A stretch of 64,000 nucleotides of DNA from Paenibacillus silvisoli (lineage in GTDB: Bacteria; Bacillota; Bacilli; Paenibacillales; Paenibacillaceae). Shown here piece by piece: positions 42,136 through 50,706 of this stretch; positions within the stretch are counted from its first letter, which is position 1; each line of letters starts with the position of its first letter. A program made the position numbers and the translations under genes. Under the pieces are notes generated by a model. The model did not search any database. It worked only from the letters and a program-made list of their open reading frames with translations, and was not told the DNA's origin. The stretch covers positions 5,546,501 to 5,610,500 of the forward strand of contig NZ_CP133017.1 of the NCBI RefSeq assembly GCF_030866765.1, written 5' to 3'.

Positions 42136-42849
42136 TTACCTTTTTAGTACTGGATTAATAATATCTATTATAGAAAGACCCGATTCCAGATTGGAGATTT
42201 CGATATCAAGGCGAACTATTCCTCTCACATTTAGTTCTATTCCTTCTTGAACACTCCCCATGCCTACAGTCACCTGTTTTACTAACACACCATCCTGGTC
42301 TTTAAACGTAAGCGTTCGAGTGGGGCCATTGAAACTTTCATCATCCATTCCGATTCCAAAAGTAAGTGTAGCGTATTGAGCATTGAGATCATATGAAAAT
42401 GTGGCAGTTTCTCCTCTGTAGAAATTATCTTGAAAATCAGCTACCAATACCTGTCCCTTATTTCCATATGTTTTGTTATTAATAATCATTTTTTGGTTTT
42501 GAGCAAAAGAGAATGTAACTGCATTTGTTGTGGCTACAACATTCGATGGAACAGGTAAAGCGACCCCCTCTACTTTCTTGCCAATAATTACTGCGCTATT
42601 TTTACCATCCCAAGCTATGTCTACACCAGTTAATTCACTCGCTGTTCTAAGAGGAACATAAGTAGTACCATCAACGATAAATGGTTTTTTATCTTCAGGT
42701 GTCTTATCAATTCCGTTTTGAATAAGCTTAACACCAAAAAATGCTTTTAATTGCGTTGCGTTATTAGCCGCATACGAAACTCCACTAAAAAACACAGCCC
42801 CAGCGATAAAACCCACCGATATAAACTTTACATTCTTCCCTTTGCTCAT
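42136..42849 (-). CDS. Copper amine oxidase N-terminal-like (stalk) domain protein
   Basis: A 237-residue secreted protein. The signal peptide is about residues 1-27 (SVGFIAGAVFFSGVSYAA). It is followed by the stalk-domain pattern KPFIVDGTTYVPLRTASELTGVDIAWDGKNSAVIIG, common in Paenibacillus surface proteins. The C-terminal half is a beta-rich NPCBM-like module (SYDLNAQYATLTFGIGMDDES). AGGAGG precedes the ATG. Base composition is clearly AT-richer than all neighbours, suggesting recent acquisition. The ligand is unknown. Confidence 0.78.
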   Translation of the reverse strand: MSKGKNVKFISVGFIAGAVFFSGVSYAANNATQLKAFFGVKLIQNGIDKTPEDKKPFIVDGTTYVPLRTASELTGVDIAWDGKNSAVIIGKKVEGVALPVPSNVVATTNAVTFSFAQNQKMIINNKTYGNKGQVLVADFQDNFYRGETATFSYDLNAQYATLTFGIGMDDESFNGPTRTLTFKDQDGVLVKQVTVGMGSVQEGIELNVRGIVRLDIEISNLESGLSIIDIINPVLKR

Positions 42850-43170
42850 ATGACTATTATCCTCCTGTCTACTATATACTCAGTAATTATCGGATTTTTA
42901 ATCCCGAATATTAACATCTTCTCCCAGAAAAACGATGAGGTCTTCAAGCACTACCAAAGAAATTGGCGAAAAACTAATTTTGTGTGGTCGATGCTTTTCA
43001 TGCTCCTGCATGTTTTTAATAAGATATAAAGGTTCCCCGTTATCCGACAGTTAGCAAGCGCGTATAGCATTTCCATGTATGGCTTAGCCCAAAAATTAGA
43101 CTTTGCGTTCTGGAACGTTAACGTAACCCCTGTTGATTTCAACAACTGTGATGCAACTCAGCATAAGAAA
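42850..43170. other. AT-rich intergenic stretch without a recognisable gene
   Basis: About 320 bases of AT-rich DNA between the stalk-domain gene and the rRNA methyltransferase terminator. Short ORFs on both strands (for example 42951-43145, minus) have no ribosome binding sites and no known family. It may be decayed acquired DNA. Confidence 0.5.
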
Positions 43171-43196
43171 ACGGCAGCCGTTTTCTTGGCTGCCGC
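43171..43196 (-). terminator. Terminator of the RNA methyltransferase gene
   Basis: CGGCAGCC and GGCTGCCG flank an 8-base loop, followed on the minus strand by TTTTC. It lies about 94 bases after the stop. Confidence 0.7.
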
Positions 43197-43288
43197 TTCT
43201 TCTTGATTTATTGAGCTAAAGTTTCCCCGCCAAAATTCCACAAATCAACAAGGGTAATTCCAATCTTGTCAGACAGAAAGGCGCGAGC

Positions 43289-44092
43289 TCAGCTATAACT
43301 CCGCTGCCTCAACGCCTCATACAGCAAAATCGTGCTCGCCATCGCCACGTTCAGCGACTCGGAGTGTCCATGCATGGGAATAATAACGTTCGCATCGACC
43401 TGCGTCAGCACGTCAGCCGAGAGACCCTGCGATTCGCTGCCCATGAGCAGCCATGTCGGGCCTGTCCAGTCAAAACCGTAGCAGGTCGCGGATGCCTGAA
43501 GGCTTGTCCCGACCAGCTTCATGCCGTGCTGCTTCGCTTCCGGCAGCAGCGCATGGAGATCCGCCTCGATCACCGGCAGATGGAATAGCGATCCCATCGT
43601 CGAGCGCACCGTCTTCGGATTATAGAGATCGACGCAGCCCTTTCCAAGCACGACGGCATGCGCGCCGACCGCATCCGCGCTGCGGATGATCGTGCCGACG
43701 TTGCCGGGATCGCGCAAGCCATCCAGCACGACGACGAGCGAGTCCGGCTTGAACAGCGCCGAACGGTCCGCGTACGGCTTCGCGACGACGCCGAATACCG
43801 GCGGCGGCGAATCGGTGCCGGTGCACTTGGCCATGATCGCAGGCGTCGCCTCGATCAGCTCGCAATCGGCATTGCTGAGCAGCGTCCGCAGCTCAGCCGG
43901 CACGCCGCGCTCCGTGTCGATGACGATCGTCTCGACATCGGCACCCGCCTGCAGCGCTTCCTGCACCAAATGGACACCCTCGATAATGAAGCGTCCGGAA
44001 CGGTCGCGGTGCTTCTTCTCCAGCAAGGCTGCCATCACTTTCACTTTTTCATTTTGCACTGAAGTAATGCTCATCATTCGTTTCGTATTCAT
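43289..44092 (-). CDS. TrmH/SpoU-family RNA 2'-O-methyltransferase
   Basis: A 267-residue SPOUT methyltransferase. The N-terminal substrate-binding domain (ALLEKKHRDRSGRFIIEGVHLVQEAL) is followed by the knotted SAM-binding domain with VVLDGLRDPGNVGTIIRSADAVGA, LLMGSESQGLS and IPMHGHSESLNVAMAS, the three SpoU motifs. It matches the YsgA group, which methylates rRNA or tRNA ribose. In Bacillus ysgA is adjacent to sspI, and here ktrA lies between. GGGAGAG precedes the start. Confidence 0.92.
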   Translation of the reverse strand: MNTKRMMSITSVQNEKVKVMAALLEKKHRDRSGRFIIEGVHLVQEALQAGADVETIVIDTERGVPAELRTLLSNADCELIEATPAIMAKCTGTDSPPPVFGVVAKPYADRSALFKPDSLVVVLDGLRDPGNVGTIIRSADAVGAHAVVLGKGCVDLYNPKTVRSTMGSLFHLPVIEADLHALLPEAKQHGMKLVGTSLQASATCYGFDWTGPTWLLMGSESQGLSADVLTQVDANVIIPMHGHSESLNVAMASTILLYEALRQRSYS

Positions 44093-44126
44093 GGGCTCTC
44101 CCGTAACTCCGTATTTAGCTCCGTAT

Positions 44127-44792
44127 TTAGCTGTCCGCGTAATCCAGCTCCAAATCGGCCAGATGCTCGCTTCTGCCTACAATGACCAGCACGTCATTTT
44201 CCTTAATCACATCATCCGCATACGGCGAAATGTTCAACTCATTGCCCGTCTTGATCGCGAGCACGTTGCACTTATATTCCGCCCGGATATCAAGCTGCTT
44301 CAGGTTTTTGCCGACGGCGAACTTGGGTGCCTTCAGCTCGACGATGCTGTAATCATTGGATAACTCGATATATTCTAAAATGTTCGGCGAAATCAAGTGA
44401 TGCGCGACCCGCTGCCCCATATCCCGCTCCGGGAATACGACCTTGTCCGCGCCGATCTTGTTCAGCACTTTGCCGTGCAGATCATTTTGAGCTTTCACGA
44501 TCAACTGCGGAACGCCAAGCTCCTTCAGGATCAACGTCGTCAAAATACTCGCCTGGATGTCCGCGCCGATCGCCACGACCACGACATCGAAATTCCGCAG
44601 ACCGAGCGCACGCAGCGCTTCCTCGTCCGTGGAATCCGCGGTAACCGCATGGGTAACAAAATTCGCGATGTCTTGCACTTTATGCTCATCGGAATCAATC
44701 GCCAATACATCAAAGCCGAGCTTCGACAGCGACGTGGCGACGCTTGAACCGAACCGTCCGATTCCGATGACGGCGTACTGCTTATGAGGCAA
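44127..44792 (-). CDS. ktrA: Potassium uptake regulatory subunit KtrA
   Basis: A 221-residue cytoplasmic RCK protein. The N-terminal Rossmann domain (YAVIGIGRFGSSVATSLSKLGFDVLAIDSDE) binds ATP or ADP, and the RCK_C domain (FAVGKNLKQLDIRAEYKCNVLAIK) binds c-di-AMP in relatives. It gates a KtrB-type channel not in this window. AAAGGAG lies too close to the upstream ATG at 44801 but 9 bases from an in-frame TTG, so I start at 44792. It has no recognisable ydaO-type riboswitch upstream. Confidence 0.9.
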   Translation of the reverse strand: MPHKQYAVIGIGRFGSSVATSLSKLGFDVLAIDSDEHKVQDIANFVTHAVTADSTDEEALRALGLRNFDVVVVAIGADIQASILTTLILKELGVPQLIVKAQNDLHGKVLNKIGADKVVFPERDMGQRVAHHLISPNILEYIELSNDYSIVELKAPKFAVGKNLKQLDIRAEYKCNVLAIKTGNELNISPYADDVIKENDVLVIVGRSEHLADLELDYADS

Positions 44793-44964
44793 GACGATCA
44801 TCTCCTTTAGCTTGGTAGGCCTGTCCTAAACTGTACCGTGAATCGTGCTTATTATAACATAATTTCCCGCCGCAACCGAATGGAGAAGCGCCGAGCGGAG
44901 GGCATGAAAAACGCATGACAAGGAGATATTAATCGAGCGAATCTGCAAGGATGGAGGGACCAGA

Positions 44965-45201
44965 TTGAACAATCTTGATTTGCGGCAAGCCATCGTTCGT
45001 CGGGTACAAAATAAATCCGGTGAGGAACTGACCGATGTCATCGAAAGCTCCATCGGACACGACGAAAAAACGCTCCCCGGACTCGGGGTTCTATTCGAGA
45101 TGATCTGGAAAAGCAGCGATGCCAGCGAGCAGAGCCGCATGGTGCAATCGCTGTACAACGAGCTGAACGGGACGGAAGCCGCTCCGCCGAGCCCGAGCTG
45201 A
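44965..45201 (+). CDS. sspI: Small acid-soluble spore protein SspI
   Basis: A 78-residue protein beginning LDLRQAIVRRVQNKSGEELTDVIESSIGHDEKTLPGLGVLFEMIW, the full SspI pattern with the conserved LPGLGVLFE core. It is made in the forespore and packaged in the spore. The start is TTG at 44965, with GGAGGG 6 bases upstream. It is divergent from ktrA. The Pro/Ala-rich last ten residues are unlike the Bacillus protein. Confidence 0.9.
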   Translation: MNNLDLRQAIVRRVQNKSGEELTDVIESSIGHDEKTLPGLGVLFEMIWKSSDASEQSRMVQSLYNELNGTEAAPPSPS

Positions 45202-45250
45202 ACCTAAATCGGCAGAAGCAGCGTATACGCGCGCGCAGCTGCAAGCCAAC

Positions 45251-45298
45251 AAAAAAGACATCCGAACCGGCAGCCCGCCAGGTTCGAATGTCTTTTTA
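45251..45298. terminator. Bidirectional terminator between sspI and the MocA operon
   Basis: AAAAAAGACAT and ATGTCTTTTT form the outer stem, with CGAACC/GGTTCG inside. It ends both convergent transcripts. Confidence 0.88.
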
Positions 45299-45304
45299 CT
45301 TTAC

Positions 45305-46408
45305 TTATACGCCTGCTTCCGTGTTCTCCAGCGCCGGCAGCGGCTCTGGACGCTCGCAGGTGCTTTCCATCACATAATGCTTGCCGTCCCGCGAAGCGTC
45401 ATGGAAGCCATGCATCGCTTCAAGCACGTGGTACGCCATCGCGCCGTTCGCCCGGTGCTGGCGGCCTTCAACGATCGCGCGCGCCATGTCGGCTACGCCG
45501 ATGCCGCGGTTGTTGTCGGTGTTGCCGTGCGTGAACGGCACTTCTTCCCACGCTTCTTGACCGTAACGGCGCAGCTTAATCGTGCCGCCGAACATGTTCG
45601 GGTCCGGTACGAGCAGCGAGCCGGCCGTGCCGTGAATTTCGATGTTCGGCAGCGACGTGCCCGCCTTCGTATCGAAGCTGGTGATCAGCGTGCCCACGGC
45701 GCCGCTTTGGAAGTCGATAACGCCGGCGATGTGCGTAGGCGTTTCAACCTTGATCACTTTGCCGTTCTTCTTCTCGCTCGTGATCGTACGCTCAGGGTGC
45801 GAAATCACCGCGGAGCCCGTTACGCGGCGGAAAGGACCGAGCAGCGCGATATAGGCCGTCAAGTAGTATGGACCCATATCGAACATCGGGCCGCCGCCTG
45901 CTTCATAGAAAAACTCCGGATCCGGGTGCCAGCCCTCCGGCCCTTCGCCAAGCATAAAGCCTGTCACGGAGATCGGCGTGCCGATCGCGCCGTCGTCGAT
46001 CAGCTTGCGGCATGTTTGGATACCGCCGCCAAGGAACGTTTCAGGGGCGCTCGCAACGCGCAGCCCTTTCTTCGCCGCCAGCTCCAATACCTTCTTGCCG
46101 TCCTCGCGCGTAACCGCAAGCGGCTTCTCCACATACACATGCTTGCCGGCTTCCAGCGCCTGCAAGCACACCGGCGCATGAGCCTTCGGAATCGTCAGGT
46201 TGACGACGATTTCGATTTCCGGATCCGCAAGCAATTGCTCCACTGTATACGCTTTCGCAAGACCGAATTCTTCGGCGCGCATCTTCGCGCGTTCCAAATC
46301 GATGTCAGCCGCAGCGACAAGATCGATCTCAGGATACTTCTTCAAATTGGTAAAATAAATTTGGCTGATGTTGCCGCAGCCGATAATGCCGACTTTCACC
46401 TTTTTCAT
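45305..46408 (-). CDS. Gfo/Idh/MocA-family oxidoreductase, copy 1
   Basis: A 367-residue dehydrogenase. The Rossmann start is VGIIGCGNISQIYFTNLKK, the catalytic motif is YVEKPLA, and the C-terminal domain has GGGPMFDMGPYYLTAYIALLG. It is about four-fifths identical by eye to the next gene, so the two arose by recent tandem duplication. I start at 46408 (MKKVKVG), preceded by AAGGAGA at about 12 bases. It is the last gene of a five-gene operon headed by lacI. The substrate is probably a sugar or inositol derivative. Confidence 0.88.
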   Translation of the reverse strand: MKKVKVGIIGCGNISQIYFTNLKKYPEIDLVAAADIDLERAKMRAEEFGLAKAYTVEQLLADPEIEIVVNLTIPKAHAPVCLQALEAGKHVYVEKPLAVTREDGKKVLELAAKKGLRVASAPETFLGGGIQTCRKLIDDGAIGTPISVTGFMLGEGPEGWHPDPEFFYEAGGGPMFDMGPYYLTAYIALLGPFRRVTGSAVISHPERTITSEKKNGKVIKVETPTHIAGVIDFQSGAVGTLITSFDTKAGTSLPNIEIHGTAGSLLVPDPNMFGGTIKLRRYGQEAWEEVPFTHGNTDNNRGIGVADMARAIVEGRQHRANGAMAYHVLEAMHGFHDASRDGKHYVMESTCERPEPLPALENTEAGV

Positions 46409-46438
46409 GTGCGCGAAATCTCCTTCAATCAAAATGAT

Positions 46439-46462
46439 CAGCCTACCCTTCCGGGCAGGCTG
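46439..46462 (-). terminator. Hairpin between the duplicated MocA genes
   Basis: CAGCCTGCCC and GGGTAGGCTG pair around a 4-base loop (one mismatch) on the minus strand, with only a weak T-rich tail. It may reduce rather than stop transcription into copy 1. Confidence 0.5.
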
Positions 46463-46486
46463 AAAGAGCCTCTTCCTATAGTAAAC

Positions 46487-47581
46487 TTATTGCGACTGCG
46501 CTTCAAGTACCGGCATCGGCTCAGGGCGCTCGCAGGTGCTCTCCATCACATAGTGCCTGCCTTCGCGAGACGCGTCGTGAACGCCGTGCATCGCTTCAAG
46601 CACGTGGTACGCCATCTCGCCGTTCGCGCGGTGCTGTCCGCCTTCGCGGATCGCGCGCGCCATATCGGCTACGCCGATGCCGCGGTTGTTGTCCGTGAAG
46701 CCGTGCGTCAGCTCGATCTCTTCCCAGTCGCCGCCGTGACGGCGCAGCTTCACCTTGCCGCCGAAGCCGTTCGGGTCCGGTACGAGCAGCGAGCCTTTGC
46801 TGCCGTGAATCTCGATGTTCGGCAGCGTCGTGCCGGCCGGTACGTCGAAGCTCGTCAGCAGCGTGCCGATTGCGCCGTTCTCAAAGTCCAGCACCGTCGA
46901 AATGTTCGTCGGCGTCTCGACTTGAATCTTCTTGCCGTTCTTCTTCGCGCTCGTAATCGTCCGCTCCGCGTGCGTAATGTTCGCGGAACCGGTCACCCGG
47001 CGAATCGGGCCGAGCAGCGTAACGAAAGCGGTCAAATAGTATGGACCCATGTCGAACATCGGGCCGCCGCCGATTTCATAGTAAAACTCAGGGTCCGGAT
47101 GCCAGCTCTCGTGACCGCCGCAAAGCATGAAGCCCGTAGCGGATACCGGCATGCCGATCGCGCCTTCGTCAATCAGCTTGCGGCACGTTTGGATGCCGCC
47201 GCCGAGGAACGTCTCAGGCGCGCTCGCGACGCGCAAGCCTTTCTCGGCTGCAAGTGCCAGCACCCGTTTGCCTTCTTCGCGCGTTACCGCTAGCGGCTTC
47301 TCCACATACACATGCTTGCCGGCTTCCAGCGCCTGCAAGCAAACCGACGCATGCGCTTTCGGAATCGTCAGGTTGACGACGATTTCGATGTCCGGATCGG
47401 CGAGCAGCTGCTCCACCGTATAGGCTTTCTCAAGGCCGAACTCTTCCGCGCGCTGCTGAGCGCGCGCAATGTCCAGGTCCGCCGCGGCGACCAGGTCAAC
47501 CTCCGGGTATTTCTTCAGGTTCGTAAAATAAACGTGGCTGATATTCCCGCAGCCAATGATACCGACTTTAACAGGCTTCAT
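46487..47581 (-). CDS. Gfo/Idh/MocA-family oxidoreductase, copy 2
   Basis: A 364-residue paralogue of the downstream copy 1, with matching motifs (GIIGCGNISHVYFTNLKKYP, YVEKPLAVTREEG, GGGPMFDMGPYYLTAFVTLLG). Differences cluster in the substrate-binding C-terminal half. It follows the ThuA gene by 31 bases. Having two near-identical dehydrogenases and a third in the same operon suggests stepwise oxidation of related sugars. Confidence 0.88.
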   Translation of the reverse strand: MKPVKVGIIGCGNISHVYFTNLKKYPEVDLVAAADLDIARAQQRAEEFGLEKAYTVEQLLADPDIEIVVNLTIPKAHASVCLQALEAGKHVYVEKPLAVTREEGKRVLALAAEKGLRVASAPETFLGGGIQTCRKLIDEGAIGMPVSATGFMLCGGHESWHPDPEFYYEIGGGPMFDMGPYYLTAFVTLLGPIRRVTGSANITHAERTITSAKKNGKKIQVETPTNISTVLDFENGAIGTLLTSFDVPAGTTLPNIEIHGSKGSLLVPDPNGFGGKVKLRRHGGDWEEIELTHGFTDNNRGIGVADMARAIREGGQHRANGEMAYHVLEAMHGVHDASREGRHYVMESTCERPEPMPVLEAQSQ

Positions 47582-47612
47582 GAAGCTTCATTCCTCCCAT
47601 ATTGAAAGACTT

Positions 47613-48251
47613 TTATGCTTCTTGGCTGCGCGCAGCCCACAGGAATCCGCGGCGCATCAGCTCGAGCGTTTGCGGCATCGCCACAATGTTCGCTTGATGG
47701 CCGAGCGTATTGTAATAGACGCGGCCCTGGCCCCAGGACTTCGTCCATACGACAGGCATTTTGCAGTCGTCGAAAGACGTCGTCGCATGCACCTTAATCG
47801 CTGGGTCAACATGCATGTAGTACTTCTCGGAGCAAACCTCGAAATCGCCGATGCCCTTCGTCAGCGGTTCGTCTTCGCTCACCATGTTCACGTCGTAGCG
47901 GACGCCGTCATTGCCCGGGTGCGCCACCCATTGGCCGCCGACCATGTATTGATACTCGACTTCGTTACGGAACGAATCCGCCATGCCGCCATGACAGCCT
48001 GCGATGCCGCAGCCCGCGCGAACAGTCTCAAGCAGCGGACGAAGCTGCTCCTGCGAAATTTCTCCCATCGTCCATACCGGTACGATCAGGTCCAGCTGAG
48101 CCATCAGCTCGGCATCCTTGTACGCGTCAAGCGTGTCCGAAACCGTGACGTCGAAGCCCTCTTCCTTCAGCACGCCTTCGAAAATAGCGGCCACTTCCTT
48201 CGGCTGGTGACCATCCCAGCCGCCCCATACGATCAATGCTTTTCTGCTCAT
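47613..48251 (-). CDS. ThuA-like protein (trehalose utilisation family)
   Basis: A 212-residue protein starting MSRKALIVWGGWDGHQPKEVA, with the class I glutamine amidotransferase-like fold of ThuA. Segments such as GCGIAGCHGGMADSF and HPGNDGVRYDVNMVSEDEPLTKGI are typical. ThuA proteins usually occur with MocA-type dehydrogenases and ketosugar pathways, and their reaction is poorly known. An upstream ATG (48263) exists, but its site is too close. It sits inside the LacI-controlled operon. Confidence 0.82.
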   Translation of the reverse strand: MSRKALIVWGGWDGHQPKEVAAIFEGVLKEEGFDVTVSDTLDAYKDAELMAQLDLIVPVWTMGEISQEQLRPLLETVRAGCGIAGCHGGMADSFRNEVEYQYMVGGQWVAHPGNDGVRYDVNMVSEDEPLTKGIGDFEVCSEKYYMHVDPAIKVHATTSFDDCKMPVVWTKSWGQGRVYYNTLGHQANIVAMPQTLELMRRGFLWAARSQEA

Positions 48252-48293
48252 GCCAAGTCCCATCCTCGCTCTATTTAATAATCGTCCCCGACG

Positions 48294-49460
48294 TTAGCGC
48301 AATTCCGAAATCGCTACCCAGCGGCGCTCTTCGATCGACTTGTCGACCGCTTCCAGCACCGCTTGGCATTCCACGCCGTCCACGAAATTCGGTACCGGCT
48401 GACGGTCTTCGGCCAGCGCGAGCATAAACTCATGCATCTCATGCGTGAAGGTGTGCTCGTAGCCGATCGTATGACCTGGCGGCCACCAAGCATCGCTGTA
48501 GGCATGCGCGGAATCGGTCGCGATGACGCGGCGGAAGCCTTGCACGTCGTCGGCATCGTCCGTGAAATACACTTCAAGCTCGTTCACGCGCTCAAAATCA
48601 AACTTGATGCTGCCTTTGCTGCCGTTAATCTCGAACGAATTCGTGCAGCGGTGGCCCGGCGCGAAGCGCGTCGCTTCAATGCTGCCGAGCGCTCCGTTCG
48701 CGAAACGAGCCAGAAACAGCGTCGCATCGTCGACGGTAACTTGTCCCTTCGGAGCCTCTTTGTCGCCTTTGGCGGTTAGACCACCCGTCGTAGCCGACTG
48801 CAGCGGGCGCTCCTTCACGAACGTATCGTTCATGCCGATGACTTCCTGGAATTCGCCGACCAGAAACCGCGCCATATCGATCACGTGCGCGCCAAGGTCG
48901 CCGAGCGAGCCGGAACCGGCAATGTCCTTCTGCAGACGCCACACGAGCGGGAACTCCGGATCGACGATCCAATCCTGCAGGAAGAAGCCGCGGAAATGAT
49001 AGATTTTGCCGATACGCCCTTCCGCAATCAGCTTCTTCGCAAGCTGAACGGCCGGCGCGAAACGATAGTTGAAGCCCACCATGTGCTTAATGCCGGCTTT
49101 CTCCGCCGCATTCAGCATTTCGATCGAGTCCGTCAGGTTCAGCGCCAGCGGCTTCTCGCAGAAAATATGCTTGCCGGCCTCGGCAGCCGCGATCGCGATT
49201 TCTTTATGCGCGTCGCTCGGCGCATTGATATCGATCAGATCGATATCGTCGCGCTTCACGAGATTGCGCCAATCCGTCTCCGCGCCTTCCCAGCCAAACT
49301 GCGCGCGGGCCTGTTCCAAGCCTACAGGGTCACGGCCGCAAATAACCGCCATCTCCGGACGAATCACCTTCGGGAAGAACATCGGCAGCGCGCGATACGC
49401 GTTGCTGTGGGCTTTGCCCATAAATTTGTAGCCGATCATGCCAACACGGATTTTGCTCAT
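48294..49460 (-). CDS. Gfo/Idh/MocA-family oxidoreductase, divergent member
   Basis: A 388-residue dehydrogenase of a different subfamily from the two copies downstream. It starts MSKIRVGMIGYKFMGKAHSNAYRALPMFF and has IFCEKPLALN and GSGSLGDLGAHVIDMARFLVGE. The frame is open to 49499, but the standard family N-terminus and a GAGGCGG upstream support 49460. It follows lacI after about 50 bases and precedes thuA by 30, so all should share one transcript. Confidence 0.88.
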   Translation of the reverse strand: MSKIRVGMIGYKFMGKAHSNAYRALPMFFPKVIRPEMAVICGRDPVGLEQARAQFGWEGAETDWRNLVKRDDIDLIDINAPSDAHKEIAIAAAEAGKHIFCEKPLALNLTDSIEMLNAAEKAGIKHMVGFNYRFAPAVQLAKKLIAEGRIGKIYHFRGFFLQDWIVDPEFPLVWRLQKDIAGSGSLGDLGAHVIDMARFLVGEFQEVIGMNDTFVKERPLQSATTGGLTAKGDKEAPKGQVTVDDATLFLARFANGALGSIEATRFAPGHRCTNSFEINGSKGSIKFDFERVNELEVYFTDDADDVQGFRRVIATDSAHAYSDAWWPPGHTIGYEHTFTHEMHEFMLALAEDRQPVPNFVDGVECQAVLEAVDKSIEERRWVAISELR

Positions 49461-49510
49461 CGTTTCGTTCCGCCTCTCATAAATTATTATTATGAACAAA
49501 CGTAAGTACG

Positions 49511-50596
49511 TTACTTCGCAGTCGATCTCGTTGCTTTGGAGGATGCCCGCTCAATCAGCTTGACAGGCAGCTTCACTTCAAAAGGAGGGGAAGGCTCCGT
49601 CTCCGTCATCAGGTCGAACAGACGCGACGCCGCCTCGCAGCCGACCTCGTAGAACGGCACGCGAATACTGGTCAGCGCCGGCTCCGTCAGACGCGAGGCA
49701 TCGGAATCGTCGCAGCCGACAAGCGCGACATCTTCGCCCGTGCGGATGCCAAGCTCCTTCAGCCCTTGCATGAGCCCGATCGCCATCCGGTCGTTCGCCG
49801 CGATGACCGCATCGATGCCGTCGGCGCGAATGAGCGCCGCGACCGACTCAGCCAGCTGGTATCCGCTCTTGCGGCTGTAATTCCCGGTCAGCACATGCTC
49901 TTCGCGAAACGGCACCTGCTCTTCGGCCAGCGCCTGCTGAAAGCCCTTCAGCCGGTCAAGGCTGTTGGAATACTCGGGCGGCCCGTTCAGGAAGCATATC
50001 TTCCGGAAGCCCTGCCGCAGCAAATGTCTGGCCGCATGCCGGCTGCCCATCCGCTGATCGGCGTCCACCGTGTTATAGGCTTCGCCTTCGAAGCGCTGAT
50101 TCACGAGGCAGAAGGGATGCTCGCCTTCTTTCAGCGCCGCAAGCGCGGCCCGCTCGGACGGCACATCCTTGGAGCCCAGGATAATGCAGCCGTCGATTTT
50201 TTGCGTCCGGAACAAGCTGGCGTAATCCCGCGGCTCATCGGCTTCGCGGAACAGTAAGAGCAGGTCGTAGCCGCGCTGCTTCGCCGTAACCCCAATGCCG
50301 CTTAATACTTCCGAGAAGTAATAAGTGGCAAAGAGATTCACCTTCGGCAGCAGCGGCAAAATAACGCCGAGATTACCGCTTCTGCGCATCGCAAAACGCT
50401 GCGCCAGCGCGCTCGGTACATAGCCAAGCTGCTTCGCCGCGTCCAGAACCCGTCTGGCCGTCTCGTCCTTCACCGTTCCCGCACCGCTCAGCACGCGCGA
50501 TACCGTAGCCTCCGAAACGCCTGCCAATTCAGCGACTTTTCTACGGATAAGGCCTTCCTCCCTTCTTAGAAATCTCCAAAATGTACACGCGTACAT
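49511..50596 (-). CDS. LacI-family repressor of the MocA/ThuA operon
   Basis: A repressor with the LacI HTH (RKVAELAGVSEATVSRVLSGAGTVKDETARRVLDAAKQLGY) and a periplasmic-binding-like effector domain (residues 75-350). The start is unclear. The ATG at 50596 lies inside a palindromic operator and has no good site. GGGAGG lies 8 bases before an ATC codon at about residue 17, with no ATG, GTG or TTG between it and the HTH. I give the longer form. It should bind AATGTAC-N4-GTACATT just upstream and sense a sugar. Confidence 0.85.
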   Translation of the reverse strand: MYACTFWRFLRREEGLIRRKVAELAGVSEATVSRVLSGAGTVKDETARRVLDAAKQLGYVPSALAQRFAMRRSGNLGVILPLLPKVNLFATYYFSEVLSGIGVTAKQRGYDLLLLFREADEPRDYASLFRTQKIDGCIILGSKDVPSERAALAALKEGEHPFCLVNQRFEGEAYNTVDADQRMGSRHAARHLLRQGFRKICFLNGPPEYSNSLDRLKGFQQALAEEQVPFREEHVLTGNYSRKSGYQLAESVAALIRADGIDAVIAANDRMAIGLMQGLKELGIRTGEDVALVGCDDSDASRLTEPALTSIRVPFYEVGCEAASRLFDLMTETEPSPPFEVKLPVKLIERASSKATRSTAK

Positions 50597-50616
50597 TTTC
50601 TCATGCAAACGTTTAC
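50580..50616. promoter_or_regulatory. LacI-type operators
   Basis: AATGTAC and GTACATT are separated by ACGC (50580-50597), followed by GCAAACGTTTAC (50605-50616) with the central-CG palindrome AAACGTTT typical of LacI-family sites. They lie at the start of lacI, so autoregulation is likely. Confidence 0.65.
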
Positions 50617-50706
50617 CTGTCAATCGCTAATCCCTAGCGGCTGGAAAGTTTTCTATTTCCTCCATGCCCGTTCCAGCACTAGCTTAGGCAAAGGAGCGGT
50701 CGATGC

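Noticed and set aside
43021..43145. Insertion-sequence remnant in the AT-rich stretch
   Set aside because: No inverted-repeat ends, no target duplication and no transposase motif could be seen.
44793..44964. c-di-AMP (ydaO) riboswitch before ktrA
   Set aside because: The gap is short and lacks the conserved ydaO core; no terminator or anti-terminator is visible.
45377..47293. A 638-residue plus-strand frame across both duplicated MocA genes
   Set aside because: It spans two real minus-strand genes and repeats itself only because the genes are duplicated.
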